This document shows, one piece after another, positions 20,434 through 33,346 of a stretch of 64,000 nucleotides of DNA. A program made the position numbers and the translations under genes. The stretch's first letter is position 1, and each line of letters starts with the position of its first letter. Origin of the DNA: Adiantum capillus-veneris (lineage: Eukaryota; Streptophyta; Polypodiopsida; Polypodiales; Pteridaceae); assembly GCA_014529385.2 (NCBI GenBank), contig CM043954.1, positions 4,961,306-5,025,305 of the forward strand, written 5' to 3'. Below the pieces are notes generated by a model. That model saw only the letters and a list, made by a program, of their open reading frames with translations, had not been told where the DNA came from and made no database searches.

Positions 20434-22140
20434 CCGTGTAAAATGGTTTCAAGGTATATCTTCCATATACTTGTACACGTGAAATATGACATGCTTTACC
20501 TATCTTTGAAGCTAGTCATTTTCCACTAGAAGTCCCCGTTCATTATCACCAAATTCTTTTTCATTAAATCTGTTCAAAATGGCTTCAATTTTCTCATAAA
20601 TGCTCTGCAACCCCATGTTCTTGTTGGGTCATTTCTAGGTCCATGCAATATTTGACACTTCCTCTTCATGATGTCAATAATGCTATAATGGAATTCCTCC
20701 TTTGCATACCTAGGATTTCACCCAGGGTGAGCTCCACCCTACTTTGGTATAGGCTGCTCAAGTAACTTCTTCACTTTTGTAGCCTATTCATAAATACTAG
20801 ACTTTTGCCTATATGCTAGATTCTCCTTCCTTTGCAATTGCTGACCTCATTATCCTCTTTGAAATTTCTGTCCGGTTCTCTCCCTTATCTGCTAAAAGCC
20901 TCATTATTTTGAGACATAAATATTGAGAGAGAATCTATAGGATCTTTCCACCCAGTGATCTTTCTATTGCAATTCCCCACTTGGAACAAATACTAATATG
21001 CAGCTTCTCTCTTTTGTGTGGTTGTCATAGCATATGGACAAAGAGTCCATATGAACATTTAGTATTCTTTCCTTGGAATTTACTTACAATCTATACACCA
21101 TGGGTGATTGCTTTAGCTACACTTGCATGATGTTATTGCAGCATCTCCTCCATGATTTTCTTCATACCACCTTTCCCAAATTTGGGTTTCTTCGGCTCGC
21201 AAGTGCATCAATATATCCTTCCAAAATCTACATCTTTATGCTTGGTTTTAGGAAATTCATTGCACTCATTCCTCGTGTGATTGAGGGTGTCACACCACAT
21301 ATAATTGTGACAAGGTTTAACTCCTAAATTCCCTTCACAAGATCATCCATAAATGACTCATCAAGCTTTGGACTCTTTTCCTTTAATCACATATGAATCT
21401 CTTCTACTTTTTCTTCCACATATGTATTCATTTTAATCAATCAATCAAGTCTTTTTTGTCATTTCACAACATTATTCATTGCTTCAATCACTTCTTTCCA
21501 GTCTGACTTCACCTCTAATTCCCCTACTCAGTCTTCAAAAACATCCACTAGACTTGTTTGTAGTTTTTCATCTACAATCTACACAAAAAGCTTCATCTTA
21601 TTGTAATTTAAAGCAATATGCTCAGTCATAGATAATTGGTCAAATCTCTTCTCAAATTCTCTTAGCAAACGAGGTGCAAGAAATTGTCCTTTATTCCTTA
21701 TTGCACCCATTCAAAAATCTCTTCTTTGTAACACATCTTCAAAAAAGTATGCACCCTTGAAAGCTTTAAAAAGGTGCCCATGTAGCCCCATGTCTAGTCC
21801 AACTTTCCTCAATACATGCTCACAATCCAGGTACGACAATGAACACAACATTTCCACTCCCTCTTGCTCTTTTGGTCCCTTGTATTCCTTAGTTGGCTTA
21901 TATATTCTACAAAAATTCGAAACATCATGACCTTCAAATTACCTCAATTTATCTATCTACTTGTCTAGCTTCATGAATCCAGGCTTCCTTTTTTCTTTTC
22001 GTACTTTGAACCATCATCTGCTCATGATGTTCATGCATAAGCACATCAAATTACTACATTAACTAGTGCATCCCATTATCTTGGTCTAACAACATGGCTA
22101 ATTCTATCTACCCAGTCAATTTTAGGTTCACCAAATTTTT
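20434..22140 (-). pseudogene. Decayed minus-strand coding remnant, probably retroelement gag-like
   Basis: Read on the minus strand there is a long patchwork of open frame with scattered stops. It includes a stretch of about 65 residues with no stop around 21930-21735 (ending KAFKGAYFFEDVL), then a Lys/Glu-rich helical part (KRFDQLSMTEHI). Composition and position next to gypsy sequence suggest a gag or gag-PR region, but I recognise no motif that proves it. It is interrupted on the left by the plus-strand gypsy LTR. Confidence 0.4.
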
Positions 22141-22732
22141 CAAAGTGCATGGTTCTTCAAGGTAGACCGAGAAAGTGCCAGGCTTCTGGCTATAGACAAG
22201 GACTTAGTGGATGCGCAAACCAAAAGACTCGAGAGTGCAGGTCAAAAAGAATTTATGGTTGATACAAGTAAATTGTAAAGAATAGAGAATTAGTGAGACA
22301 TGATTAAGATTTAACATACTATTTCTAGACAAAATCAATCTAAAACATATAAGCAATGCATAAATAATACTATCAATGAATATATGCTTTCGATTTTTTA
22401 TTTCTAAAATCCCCATCACAATTCAATTGCATACACCGTCAATGGTATGCTTTTTGACCTATAAAGCTCCAATCAAAAATCCCAAAATTTGAAGCAACTT
22501 GTAATCTCTAGGCACAAATCCATGTAAGCTCCCTTGATTTCCATGGCTATGACCGCCTATGAAAGCTTATTCCCTTCAAAGGCTTTCTTGGTAGACCTAT
22601 TTCTTGATTTAAGGATTGCTCTTCCAATTATTGATGATTAAAGCAAGAGAAAGTATGAGATAGCGAGTACACCACTCCTGAGAGATCCACCGTTCTCTTG
22701 CTCCCAATTCCTCCCTTCTAGCTCAGCTTGAG

Positions 22733-22734
<2 letters not shown>
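22141..22734. other. Unassigned stretch
   Basis: No recognisable gene or repeat up to the GA tract at 22735. Confidence 0.4.
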
Positions 22735-22776
<42 letters not shown>

Positions 22777-23660
22777 ATTACCGTCCTTGGAGGTCAGATA
22801 TGACCTATGGGACCAAATGGAAAACATTACAAAGTGGCTCATCATATTATTGATACAAACCAACTAGGTGAAGTATATACTAGAAAATCTAGCTTTTGGG
22901 AGACTAACAAAAACGGGAATAAGGAGGGGTAAAGTGAGAGAGAGAAACCTAAGAGGTATCTTCAACCAATTGTGGTGCGGTCTTCTTAGAAGTTCAAAAA
23001 TCTTGGATGATGGCTCGTCCATCTCGATAGGCTGCCCATTTTCCTTGTTTGCGGGCATCGTGCATCTTTTTGAGCTCGCTCCTTTGAGTTTGAGATGATT
23101 TGTTGTCAATTCCTCAGCAATCCAAAACTTTGTTCCCTTGAGGAAGCGTGATTTGTGTAATAGCTTTAGACGCTCCTCTTTGTCCTTGAGAGTAAGGGTG
23201 CATTGCCTAGGTGGCAAGCTCCTATTTGTATCATTGATCTAGGAGACTTCATTGGGCTCGATACTGACGTGTTGAAGTATTTCATTTAGCTTCATAATTG
23301 CTTCTTCAAGAGTGACCTCATTGGTACACCAAGGTCATGGGAGCCCCCCAATCCTAACCTTAAGGCCGAGATTCCCGCAACCGATGTTCCATAATGGCTT
23401 CTTGTAGCTCAGTGTCGATCCTCTTTGTGATGCCATGTGTAACTTCATATACTTCTTTCTGGACCAATGTGACAGAATTGTTAAGGGTGTGTTCTCAAGA
23501 TTCTACAAGCGTTGCTTGAGAGCCACATTTTCTGCCATGAGCTCATGGATTTGGGCCTCAAGGGCCAAGATGCGTGCTTCCTGAAGGGTAACAGGATCCT
23601 TCTTGGGTGCGACTGCCATGGCAAGAAATCTCTTTCGTGGGCGAAGAGCTGGTGTGCTAC
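22735..23660 (-). mobile_element. ORF1-only LINE derivative ending in the LINE-A 3' tail
   Basis: On the minus strand an ORF1-like reading frame starts MAVAPKKDPVTLQEARI (near 23620). It has a heptad-rich part (LALEAQIHELMAENVALK), an RRM-like part and a C-terminal domain with LPPRQCTLTLKDKEERLKLL (23217-22868). A few stops break it. About 60 bases after the coding part it runs into the same 3' terminus as LINE-A (GGTCCCATAGGTCATAT at 22815) and a (TC)n tail (22772-22735). No endonuclease or RT lies between, so it looks like a half-LINE moved by a partner's RT. The ORF1 is not the LINE-A ORF1, so the shared tail is notable. Confidence 0.65.
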
Positions 23661-24067
23661 GGGTGGACATGGCATCAGGCTAAGAAAACTGTCGGAAGCC
23701 AATCACTTTGAGAAAGATCAACAAGTTTGCGTGAACAGCCTCCTATAGGCCTACCAAAATACAAAGCCAGTGAGCGTCTCAATGATGTGCACCACAAACT
23801 GTGTCGAGGGGCGAGGTAACTGCAGGCAAGGAAGAGACAAGGTAATTGTAGGCAAGGGCAAGACAGCTACGAGACAGGTAATGGCAAGGCATATGGACAC
23901 TACGCAGGCTTGTGCTGCTGCGTTTATGTCACAAAATGGTTGCGGACTTGCTCCCAACCTACGGGCCTCTACTGTTGAAAATTTGTGGGGCGACCAACAC
24001 GAGCGTGCTTGTCTAGGGTAGGGCCGCCCTTTGCCCAGGGGAGGACCACTTCGGGCACACACACACA

Positions 24068-24069
<2 letters not shown>
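23661..24069. other. Unassigned stretch
   Basis: Unique-looking sequence without a supported gene. It ends in a short (CA)n before a long GA tract. Confidence 0.4.
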
Positions 24070-24162
<93 letters not shown>

Positions 24163-24395
24163 ATTATTGTCCTCCAAGGTCAAATATGACCTATGGGCCA
24201 AATGAACATGTCACGTGGTGTGAGTGGAGGTCATAAGTGACTCTCAATGCTCAAAAATGGCTGAAATGAGCGTCGCAATAGAGAGTCCACATCATGGTTG
24301 GGAGAGGAAGGTATGTAGGGAGAGATTATGGTTGAATATATGGGAAAAAGAGGACCTAATGTGGTCAAAAGCTGAGCACTCAAGTAGTGTGTGGT

Positions 24396-24398
<3 letters not shown>
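24070..24398 (-). mobile_element. LINE-A 3' end fragment with GA tail
   Basis: Positions 24160-24398 align over their whole length with 2010-2250 of LINE-A (end of ORF2 plus 3' UTR), about 80 percent by eye. The 3' side joins a 90-base (GA)n tract (24070-24159), as in LINE-A itself. It is a typical 5'-truncated LINE insertion. Confidence 0.8.
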
Positions 24399-24460
<62 letters not shown>

Positions 24461-24627
24461 CCTCAACTCCAAGCTCACCTTCCTCTCCTTCTCTTGGCGG
24501 CACAACTTTCCAATAATCTCCATTCTCCCCCCACCTGCTCTTGTGATGAGAGCTCAATAGTGAGAGCGAGTGAGAGAGAGAAGATTGCAAGAATTCCCCT
24601 CTTCTCTTTTCTTGCCTTACCCGTGGT

Positions 24628-24704
<77 letters not shown>
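24399..24704. repeat. Two further (GA)n tracts around a 170-bp unique block
   Basis: GA tracts at 24399-24459 and 24631-24704. Each is entered through the same junction GTGGTTTTGAGAGA. This suggests one tract was copied, or strand-switched, to make the other. Confidence 0.85.
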
Positions 24705-24707
<3 letters not shown>

Positions 24708-26088
24708 CTCAATATCCTTGTTCCTTATCTCTCCCAACACACAACCAGTAATTTCCCTTCCCCCCATGTGTTTTCCCCGTAGAACTCTTGACCCCCCTTT
24801 TCTTGCATGCAAGACTCCTAAAAATAGCCCCTCCCTTTCCCTAAGCAACAAGGGCACCATTGTATCTTGGGATGCGGGAACAGGGCTGGTGATGTGGAAG
24901 CATCTCTCAGCCTATGTAGACTCTTTCTCTACTAGTGTTGAATGTAGCACCATGGGAAGTCCGTCATCTTTCCCTTCACAATGGAGCTGGTTTGTGCAAT
25001 GCTCTACTTGTCATGAGCTTCACAACCCATTTGCGCTCTCCTATCACTCCAGTTTTTCCTTCTTTTGATCACACTAAATAAAACCCTTATGGGCGGCCTT
25101 TTGATATTAGGCAGCTACACTTCCCCCCTTTGGCTTACATATCAACCAAAATATTGCAAGGCACAACATGTTTTGCGAACAGTCCCCGCCTACCTCAACC
25201 ATGTTGTATACAACCCTGAGGAATTCACTATGGAAAACTTATCGCACCACATAAGTGCGGGAGAGGGGGGTTACTTTACAAGTTACATAAGCGTATAAAT
25301 TAGGGGCAAGCCCCCAGTAATCTATCTCCCAAGCTTAAAAATAAGGGAGGGGGTATCACATTGGGAGGGGGAGGGGGGGGAGTGAGAAAAGGGAAAAATG
25401 AGAGGAAGTTTTTGTGTTTCAAAAGCATGGATTCCCAAAAGAGTCTCCCCTCGAACTTGTGAGTCAATAGATACAAAGATACATACAATAAATAACATTG
25501 CTTTGTATTAATTACTAGTTTGTGATTGTCGCTCATTTGTTGAGGGATGAAAGCTATAAAGAGTTTGTATATATGCAAATTTACATGGAGAACCTAACAC
25601 AACTTTATAACCATGTTTTTTGAGTAATTTAGATGGGTCAAAATTGGACGAGTAGCTAGAGTGTAGGCTGATCGGGCACCTAGTTTAAAAGTCAAACTAA
25701 GACACATTAAGGGTACATCTAGTTATCATTAGAAGCGAGTCTTTAGTATGTTGCCAATCACTATGCTACATACTCTTTGACTAGCTTTACTTAGTTAGAT
25801 CATGTGAGGCCTAAATTTTATATGTAAAATAGGGGTATGATAGTTTTCCTCATTGATTACAAAGGGGGGTCATATTTCCTAATATGAGTTGTATATGTTG
25901 TCCACTCCCAGGTGCCATCCCATTTTGTATATAGAGTGAATCCCTTGGGTACACAACAATCAAAGCAGTCCAAGTTATAACATTCCAAATGGGAAACCCA
26001 CCAAACACGTTTTGTGATTTCATGAGAGCACCACATTAAGCATACATTTTGACTACAACATTGTTAGGCACAACCTGCTTCTCTGACT

Positions 26089-26091
<3 letters not shown>
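24705..26091. other. Unassigned stretch
   Basis: No gene supported. A G-rich block (25345-25383) and ordinary AT-rich sequence. Short reading frames here show no domain. Confidence 0.45.
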
Positions 26092-26136
<45 letters not shown>

Positions 26137-26780
26137 CAAGAGACACACCATGTACACTCCCAAACATTCATTTGTATTGAGGACACTATACATATATATA
26201 AGTGAGACCAAGTTAAGTAGAGTGAGACATATACATAACTCCAACACCCCCACTCAAACAAAGGTCTCTAGATTTGGATTAAAAAACCCTTGGATAGTTT
26301 AAGGGAAAAACCCAAGCTCCTATAAAAATATGAAAATATGAACCAACGGACGATTATATTTCCCAAGAGCACCAAACTCACAAATTCCCATCTGGGGATG
26401 AGATTTAAGATCCATGCCACGAACGAGATCACGACAATGAAGATCAAGGAGTTTTGAAAAATCAGCATGAACAAAGCGGTGATGCCATACCTTGCAATCA
26501 TGATGACATTGAGTAGTGTTGAGATGTAGAGAGAAAGAGAGAGACAGGGAGAGAGACGAGACAAGAGACACACCATGGACACTCGCAAAGACCAATTCAT
26601 ATTAAGGACAAGATGAGTATATATACGTGAGACCAAGTTCAGTAGAATGATCCATATATAGCTCCAACACCCCCACTCAAACAAATGTCCCCTCTAGCTT
26701 TGGATGAAAAAACCCTTGGAGAGTTCAAGGGAAAAACACAAGCCCCTATACAAATTAAAAATATGAACCAATGATAATGA
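26092..26780 (-). mobile_element. Fragments of a second copia family
   Basis: Two direct copies (26134-26352 and 26560-26778) each contain, on the minus strand, a purine tract GAGTGGGGG followed by TGTTGGAG, the look of a polypurine tract plus LTR start (26246 and 26669). Between them, around 26360-26510, a frame reads KVWHHRFVHADFSKLLDL and later GICEFGALGK, the GAG-pre-integrase domain. A GA tract (26092-26133) sits at one end. These are dead remnants. Confidence 0.6.
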
Positions 26781-26804
26781 TATGAAAGTGCATTGTGTGA
26801 GAAT

Positions 26805-27125
26805 CACTACAAGAGGTACTTCACATTAGCGAAGCTCGCACTACGATGCTATGGACGTCGACAGGGGTAAAAAATAAACCGAGAGCGCCCAAAACTCAAA
26901 TCTCAGATTTGAGTTTCGGCGCTCAAGCGAAAGAGGTAAACACACGCTCTCCCTCTCTCTCTTTCTTCCACACACACACACACACACACATGAGGAGAGG
27001 AAGGAGATTTAGGTATGCTCCTTCCCTCTCCTCTCTCTCATGTTCCCTTCCCCTTTTTTTCTCTCTCTCTCTCCCTCTCTCTCTCTCTATCACCACACAC
27101 ACACACACATACATATTGTGTCTTT

Positions 27126-27176
<51 letters not shown>

Positions 27177-28303
27177 AAACAAAGAGAAAGAGAAAGAGGG
27201 GGAGAGAGAGATAAAGAGAAAAAACAAAGAGAGAGAGGGGGAGAAGACGAAAAGAGAGAGGTAAGGGGAGAAAATAAAGAGAGAGAGAGAGAGAGATTTA
27301 AAAAGTAGAGAAAATTTAGGGTTAGGTTAGATTTAAAATTAGGTTAAATTAAGATCTAAGATTAAGTTAGATTACATTTAATTTATATTATGAGTAGCGA
27401 CGAGGATGTGGGGCCGTCCAACCAAAACACCTATCTCTCAACAAGGATCTTATGTCATTGTAATCAATGCAAGTATGCTATGCGACGGACAGGACGCGTT
27501 TCTTTGCAGCACGTTCACGAATTTGGCGAGTTTGATCCATCTATTATAGATTGAGTTGTTGCCAGTTATAACTCGTCGAACTCTGAGGCTGACCAACAAC
27601 TAGTAATCTTGCAACCCAATAGACATGTTCGCAAGCACTTTGGTCAAGCAGCATACGTGAGGCCACAAGATGTAGCCTCTGACAGCTCAGAGGATGATCA
27701 TGCAGACCACATTCCCAACAAGGCAATGTTTGAGCTCAAGATTGATGAAATGATCAAGAGATCATGGATTCAGAAAGGCTTATCTATGATCGATGATATG
27801 AAAAGTGAAGCCGATACGCCATTGTATGATGGAGCACGTGTGTCTAGATTGAAGGCGCTCCTGGTTCTTATCAACATGCAGACAAAGTTTGGATGGAGTG
27901 ACACTAGCGTCACAACGCTTTTTAAGTGATGTTTTACAATGTGTTTACTTCAATAAAAATATCTATATGTATAATGATCTGATAGATTACCTACACGAGT
28001 GTACCGCATTTTTCTCGCTATGTAGATTGCTCAAAGAGCACATACTGCTAGCTACGACGGATGCCAGATTCCAGAGAGGAAGCAAGAAAGATCTTGCAAA
28101 ACTTGGGATGGATTAAAATTCGATTCACACTTGTCCTAATGACTGCATTCTTTTCAGTTCAAAGGGTCATATATAGACATGGAGAAGTGTTCGAAATGTG
28201 ATTCCGAGAGATATCAAGTAGATCTCCGCGGACAAAAAATTCCACAAAAGGTTTTGCGACATTTTCCTATGCTTCCTCGCATCAAGAATTTCTTGGAATG
28301 TAA
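26805..28303 (+). mobile_element. CACTA copy 2, 5' part
   Basis: Starts with the terminal repeat CACTACAAGAGG (26805-26816; preceding AAT may be the target duplication). It is followed by the GAGCGCC...GGCGCTC hairpin (26883-26924), CT/CA/GA tracts matching copy 1, and the first exons of TNP2. Homology to copy 1 stops at about 28303, where an LTR begins. It lacks the HMA fragment and LINE found in copy 1. Confidence 0.88.
27391..28303 (+). pseudogene. TNP2 transposase remnant of CACTA copy 2
   Basis: Begins MSSDEDVG like copy 1. A TGA at 27552 replaces the CGA of copy 1, and indels follow (near 27770 and 28060-28110). The region equivalent to exon 2 ends at the zinc-like segment CSKCDSERYQVDL and LRHFPMLPRIK, before the catalytic core. 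Truncated by the element starting at 28306. Confidence 0.85.
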
Positions 28304-28305
28304 GT

Positions 28306-29456
28306 TGTTAACCCTCACGGCTCACGGACAACCTATCACCTACGACGGACGTTGTATTATTTACTTGGTAGAGTCAGGTACCGGGCTATCACCTACGACG
28401 GACGTTGTATTATTTACTTGGTAGAGTCGGGTACCGGGCTTGTCGGTCCAATAGGAAAAGGGTAAGAGTGATCATCGATGAGAGGCACACTGTAACTGTT
28501 GGACGGGGAGCGACTCACACACCCATGAAGTGCGTGCAAACACTACCTAGATCAACATAATGTCAATCGAGGACACAGATGACACAATAGGCACAGGGAG
28601 GAAATATCTTTAGCTTGTCAGGCTGAGACCATCCTACACATACAACACTCTGGAAGGCCAACTAAACCACAATCAAGAACTTCACTGCTCTCAACTACAC
28701 CACCTAGCCGCATACACACATACGGAAGGTAACTCACCTAATCATGCCAGATTCATACGTAACTTAAGGAACACCATCCCCTCACTAGGATACACCTGTC
28801 CCTAAGCTTCTACACTCAAAACCCTCACTCTAAACCCATATGCGGAAAACGCGTAGGATGACAGAGCAGAATTTTGAAAGTGCCCGAAACTGAAATTTAT
28901 GAGTACCTATGCATAGCTTATGTCGCCCCAATTCTATAGACTACTAGCACGAAGAAAACAGACATCGTTTGATACACTTACGGACACAAATAGCTCGTAG
29001 ATGCGTCGGCGTGTGCGCTTCGTCTTGCGTGGAATGCTTGGCGTTGTCACGTAGCTCTCCTCAAGCCTACAACAATGGTGCAGTCGGATCTCCAATGCGT
29101 TGAGCGATCCGGGCGTAGGGAGAGGATGAAGCTCACGCTCACTCTCTTTCTCTCTCACACACAGTAGACGGCAGCGCTAAGTTTTGATTATGATTAAAAA
29201 GTCCTCTTTACAAAATGACCTAGGTACCTTATATACTAAGGCTACCTTAGGTTTAACCAAAAATGGGGTTGAAAGGGTCAAATAGCTTTGTATTTACAAT
29301 TTGGAAGTGCCATTGCACCCCGGCTTCTGAAACTAGAATAACTATTCATTACAAATGACGTTTATAGCCATAATCCGCAGCATTTCATAACTCGCAAAAG
29401 ATAAGACTTTGGTACGAAACTTGAGTTATGTTGTGTTGTTGACCTAGCAGTCAACA
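28306..29456 (-). repeat. LTR of an unclassified retrotransposon inserted in CACTA copy 2
   Basis: On the minus strand a purine tract (GTGGAAGGGGGGAA, 29475-29457) is followed at once by TGTTGACTGC at 29456. The segment ends ...GGGTTAACA at 28306, next to the broken TNP2. This TG...CA layout fits a 3' LTR of about 1.15 kb. It includes a 51-base tandem duplication at about 28333-28441. No second LTR is in the window, so the call is provisional. Confidence 0.55.
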
Positions 29457-29459
29457 TTC

Positions 29460-30090
<631 letters not shown>

Positions 30091-30560
30091 CTTCTTCATT
30101 GGGGACTTCTTTGTTCCTGTGCAGTCATGTTGTTAGTGTTGTGTGCAACTTTGTCATTGTAGGCCGTTCTTTGACTCGCCATTGAGGAGAAGTATGCTAT
30201 GATCTGAAATTGGTGCTCCAATTCATTTGTAAATTGATTTGAGTAGTATTTCCTTATTCTTGATGTAGAAGGAATATGTACAAGAGGATGGTGATAGGTG
30301 TCTTTAGATTAGGGTCTAAAACCTGGATGACCAAAGGGAAAAAACCCGGTGGGAAAAAAATACCTGTGGTATACGCTCTTATTGGAGTTGAGCAGTTGAA
30401 CGTGAAATACATGTTCATGAAAGGTGTGTGCTTGGGTGAAACACAGAAAGAGTGCCTGATGCAAGTGCCAATTATGGGACACTCTATATGCATATGAGAA
30501 ATTTGTCACCAAAAGCATGCAATGTGAAAGAAGGAGATGATGGGTGTTTCGAGGAATAAA
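30091..30560. other. Unassigned stretch
   Basis: Between the helicase piece and the truncated copia RT. An open frame at 30276-30497 (plus) has no recognisable domain. Confidence 0.4.
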
Positions 30561-30639
30561 TGTAGCACATGTGACATCAAAAGATGTCTCAATAGACACC
30601 AAATCTAATATGGCAACCAATGCAAGAAAGCATCTCAAT

Positions 30640-33346
30640 GTAGTCATCTTGACCACCAGAGAGAAGACTTCATCAAAGTCAATGCCTTGTTCTTGCTTAA
30701 AGCCCTTGGCAACAAGCCTTGATTTGTACTTTGGCTGACTATCATGAGCGGTGATCTTATACCTGTAAACCCATTTACAAGGTAGAGCCTTTTGCCTTGT
30801 GGTAATTTAACTAGCTTCCATGTCTGGTTTTTATGCAAAGCTGTCATCTCTGACTGCATGGCCAATTGCCAATTCCCAGAGTCCTTCATTTGCACTGCTT
30901 CCTTGTAACATGAAGGCTCATTGCAATCAGTCAACATGAAATAGTTCATAGATGGAACAAACTTATCAGGAGGTCGCGTGATACATCCAGATCTACGCAC
31001 AATAGGTGGCTCATGCTCAGCCACAACCTATGGTTCCACTCTATCTTGTCCTTGCTCCTCTTGAGCCCTGACATTTTTTCTTGCACGTGCAGGTCCATCT
31101 TCTTGGAAGACAAATCTTCTAATCTCCTCAACCCTCTCTGGTTTAGAATGATATTTGGCTTCATTAAAGTGAACATCATTGCTATGGATAACCTTTCTGG
31201 ATTCGGGATCCCAAAGTCTGTACCCCATCTCACCAGAATTACCATAGCCTAGAAAGATGCACTTTCTACTCTTTGGCTCAAGTTTGTTCCTAAATTCCTT
31301 TGGAACATGAGTATATGCCTCACAGCCAAAGACTCTGAGATGCTTGAATGAGGGCATTTTGCCTAAACATACCATCTCTGCCACTGAATCCTTCTGCAAA
31401 ACCTTGCTAGGAGATCTATTTATAAGATGAACAGCTGTTGATACAGCTTCAGCCCAAAACCCATTTGGCAGTTGTGCATTAGACAACATACTTCTGACCT
31501 TCTCTTGTATGGTCCTATTCATCCTCTCAGCAACACCATTTTGAGGATGATTGTAAGGAGCAGTAAGTTCACGTTTTATACCTTTTGACTCACAAAAGTC
31601 CTGAAAGGCCTTTGAAACATACTCTCCACCATTGTCAGTGCGTAAGCATTTAAGCTTCTTGCCACTCTAATTATCCACAAGTGTCACAAACGTTTTGAAA
31701 ACACTAAACGCTTCATCCTTGTGCTTGAGAAAGTAAACCCATACTTTCCTCGAGTAATCATCTATAAATGTCATAAAGTAAGAAGGTCCCCCTAGAGATA
31801 GGTTAGGCATAGGTCCACACAAATCACTATGAACAAGTGCCAACTGTGTATCTCTTCTACTGCTTCTATTCTTATGTGGCTGTTGTGTTTGCTTACCATA
31901 CAGACAATGTTCACATAATTCAAAATCATTAAATGACAAGCCAGGCAAATAACCAGAACAAGACAAGGTTTCCATTCCCTTCTTGGACATATGTCCTAAC
32001 CAGCTATGCCACAAAGAAACGTTCGGCTGCTCGGTTACATTGATTACATTTTTAGAGACATTTGATACATAAATCATGTAAAGTCCTCCAGACTTTACTC
32101 CATGTGCTACTGTCATAGAACCCTTGGATATCTTCCACATGTTCTGTCCAAAAGTGGTGACGTAGCCAGCATCATCAAGTAAACCTGTGCTGATCAAGCT
32201 CTTTGTAATTGCAAGAACATGTCTCACATTCTTCAGCGTGAAAGAAGAGCCATTCTGAAACTTCAATTGAACATCTCCAACACATAAGATCTCACATGTC
32301 TGCCCATTGCCTAGCCAAACATGATCTTTAGTGGTCACATAAGAGGTAAACCACTCCTTGTTTGGAGACACATGAAGTGATGCCCCTGAGTCTATAATCC
32401 ATTCACTCAGTGCATTTCCATCAGACGCTATAAGAAGAGCTGAGTCCATTGTATTTTTGAAAAAGTAGATATCTCCTGACACTAGACTGTCATCCTCTGC
32501 AATAGTGTTTGTCACATTTATTTCTTGAATCTTCACTAAGGACTTGTTCTTCTCACCATGGTCTTCTGCTTTCTCTTTGCCTTTATCTGCTTTCCATTCT
32601 TTGCAGTCTCTTTTCATGTGACCCTTCTTGCCACAATGGTAGCATTCTATGTCACTCTTGCCTTTAGCACTGCGAGACTTGCTACGAGACTGATTCCTCT
32701 TTCCACCTTTGTACTTTTCTTTGGCCCTTCCCCTGACAACTAAGGCTATTCCTTTGCCTTTGTCCATTGTCTTTTTGTTGGTTTCCTCAGTAAGTAGACT
32801 GCCTTCTACACCTGCTATGGTCAAACCATCTGGAAGTGCAGAATTACTCAAAGCTGTGCGAAACGTGTCCCAACTTTCCGGCAATGTGATCAACAGGAAC
32901 ATAGCTCTAATAGGTTCATCAAACTTGACACCTTGATCTGACAACTGACTGTAGATGGTGTTGAATTCATTTAGATGATTGGACATAGGTGTCTCTTCTT
33001 TCATCTTCAAGTCAACAAGCTTCTTAAGCCAGTATACCTGTGAAGCTACACTCTGCTTCTCATAAAGATCACTCAGCTTTGTCCATGCTTCATAAGCCGA
33101 CATCTCGTCTGCTACATTGAAGTAAACGCTTTCTGCCAAAGTCAGCATAATGGTAGAAAGTGCCAATTCATCCATTTCTCTCCATTCATCTTCGTCCATA
33201 TCTTCTGGTTTTATCCCCTTGAACTTTATAGGTTTTATCTGCTTCTTTTGTACCAACACGTGCCAAATCTGCTTCTTCCACAATGGGAAACTGGTTCCAT
33301 CTAGCTTCTTGATATTGTAAAGAGCAGTGTCCTGTGATCCAGCCAT
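30640..33346 (-). pseudogene. Copia copy B gag-pol polyprotein
   Basis: Order on the minus strand: gag UBN2 domain from MAGSQDTALYNIKK; zinc knuckle CYHCGKKGHMKRDC (near residue 235); protease with IDSGASLHV (about residue 318); GAG-pre-integrase; integrase with the first Asp in HSDLCGP and FIDDYSRKVWVYFL. A TAG follows at 31669-31667. The same frame then continues through the TDNGGEY block, PQNGVAERMNRT (catalytic Glu) to a second TAG at 31030-31028. RT begins after it (LHKNQTWKLV) with a frameshift near 30770, ending before the YVDD site. Two TAGs plus truncation make it dead, though the frame is otherwise well kept. Confidence 0.88.

Noticed and set aside
24718-25298. Plus-strand frames at 24.7-25.3 kb as exons
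   Set aside because: No domain, no consistent splice signals, and composition like the surrounding non-coding DNA.
28306-29456. A complete LTR element at this site
   Set aside because: Only one LTR and a purine tract can be seen; no primer site, gag or pol of that element is present, so only the LTR is reported.
30276-30497. Plus-strand frame MYKRMVIGVFRLG as a gene
   Set aside because: No recognised domain, no splice partners, and it lies in a retroelement graveyard.
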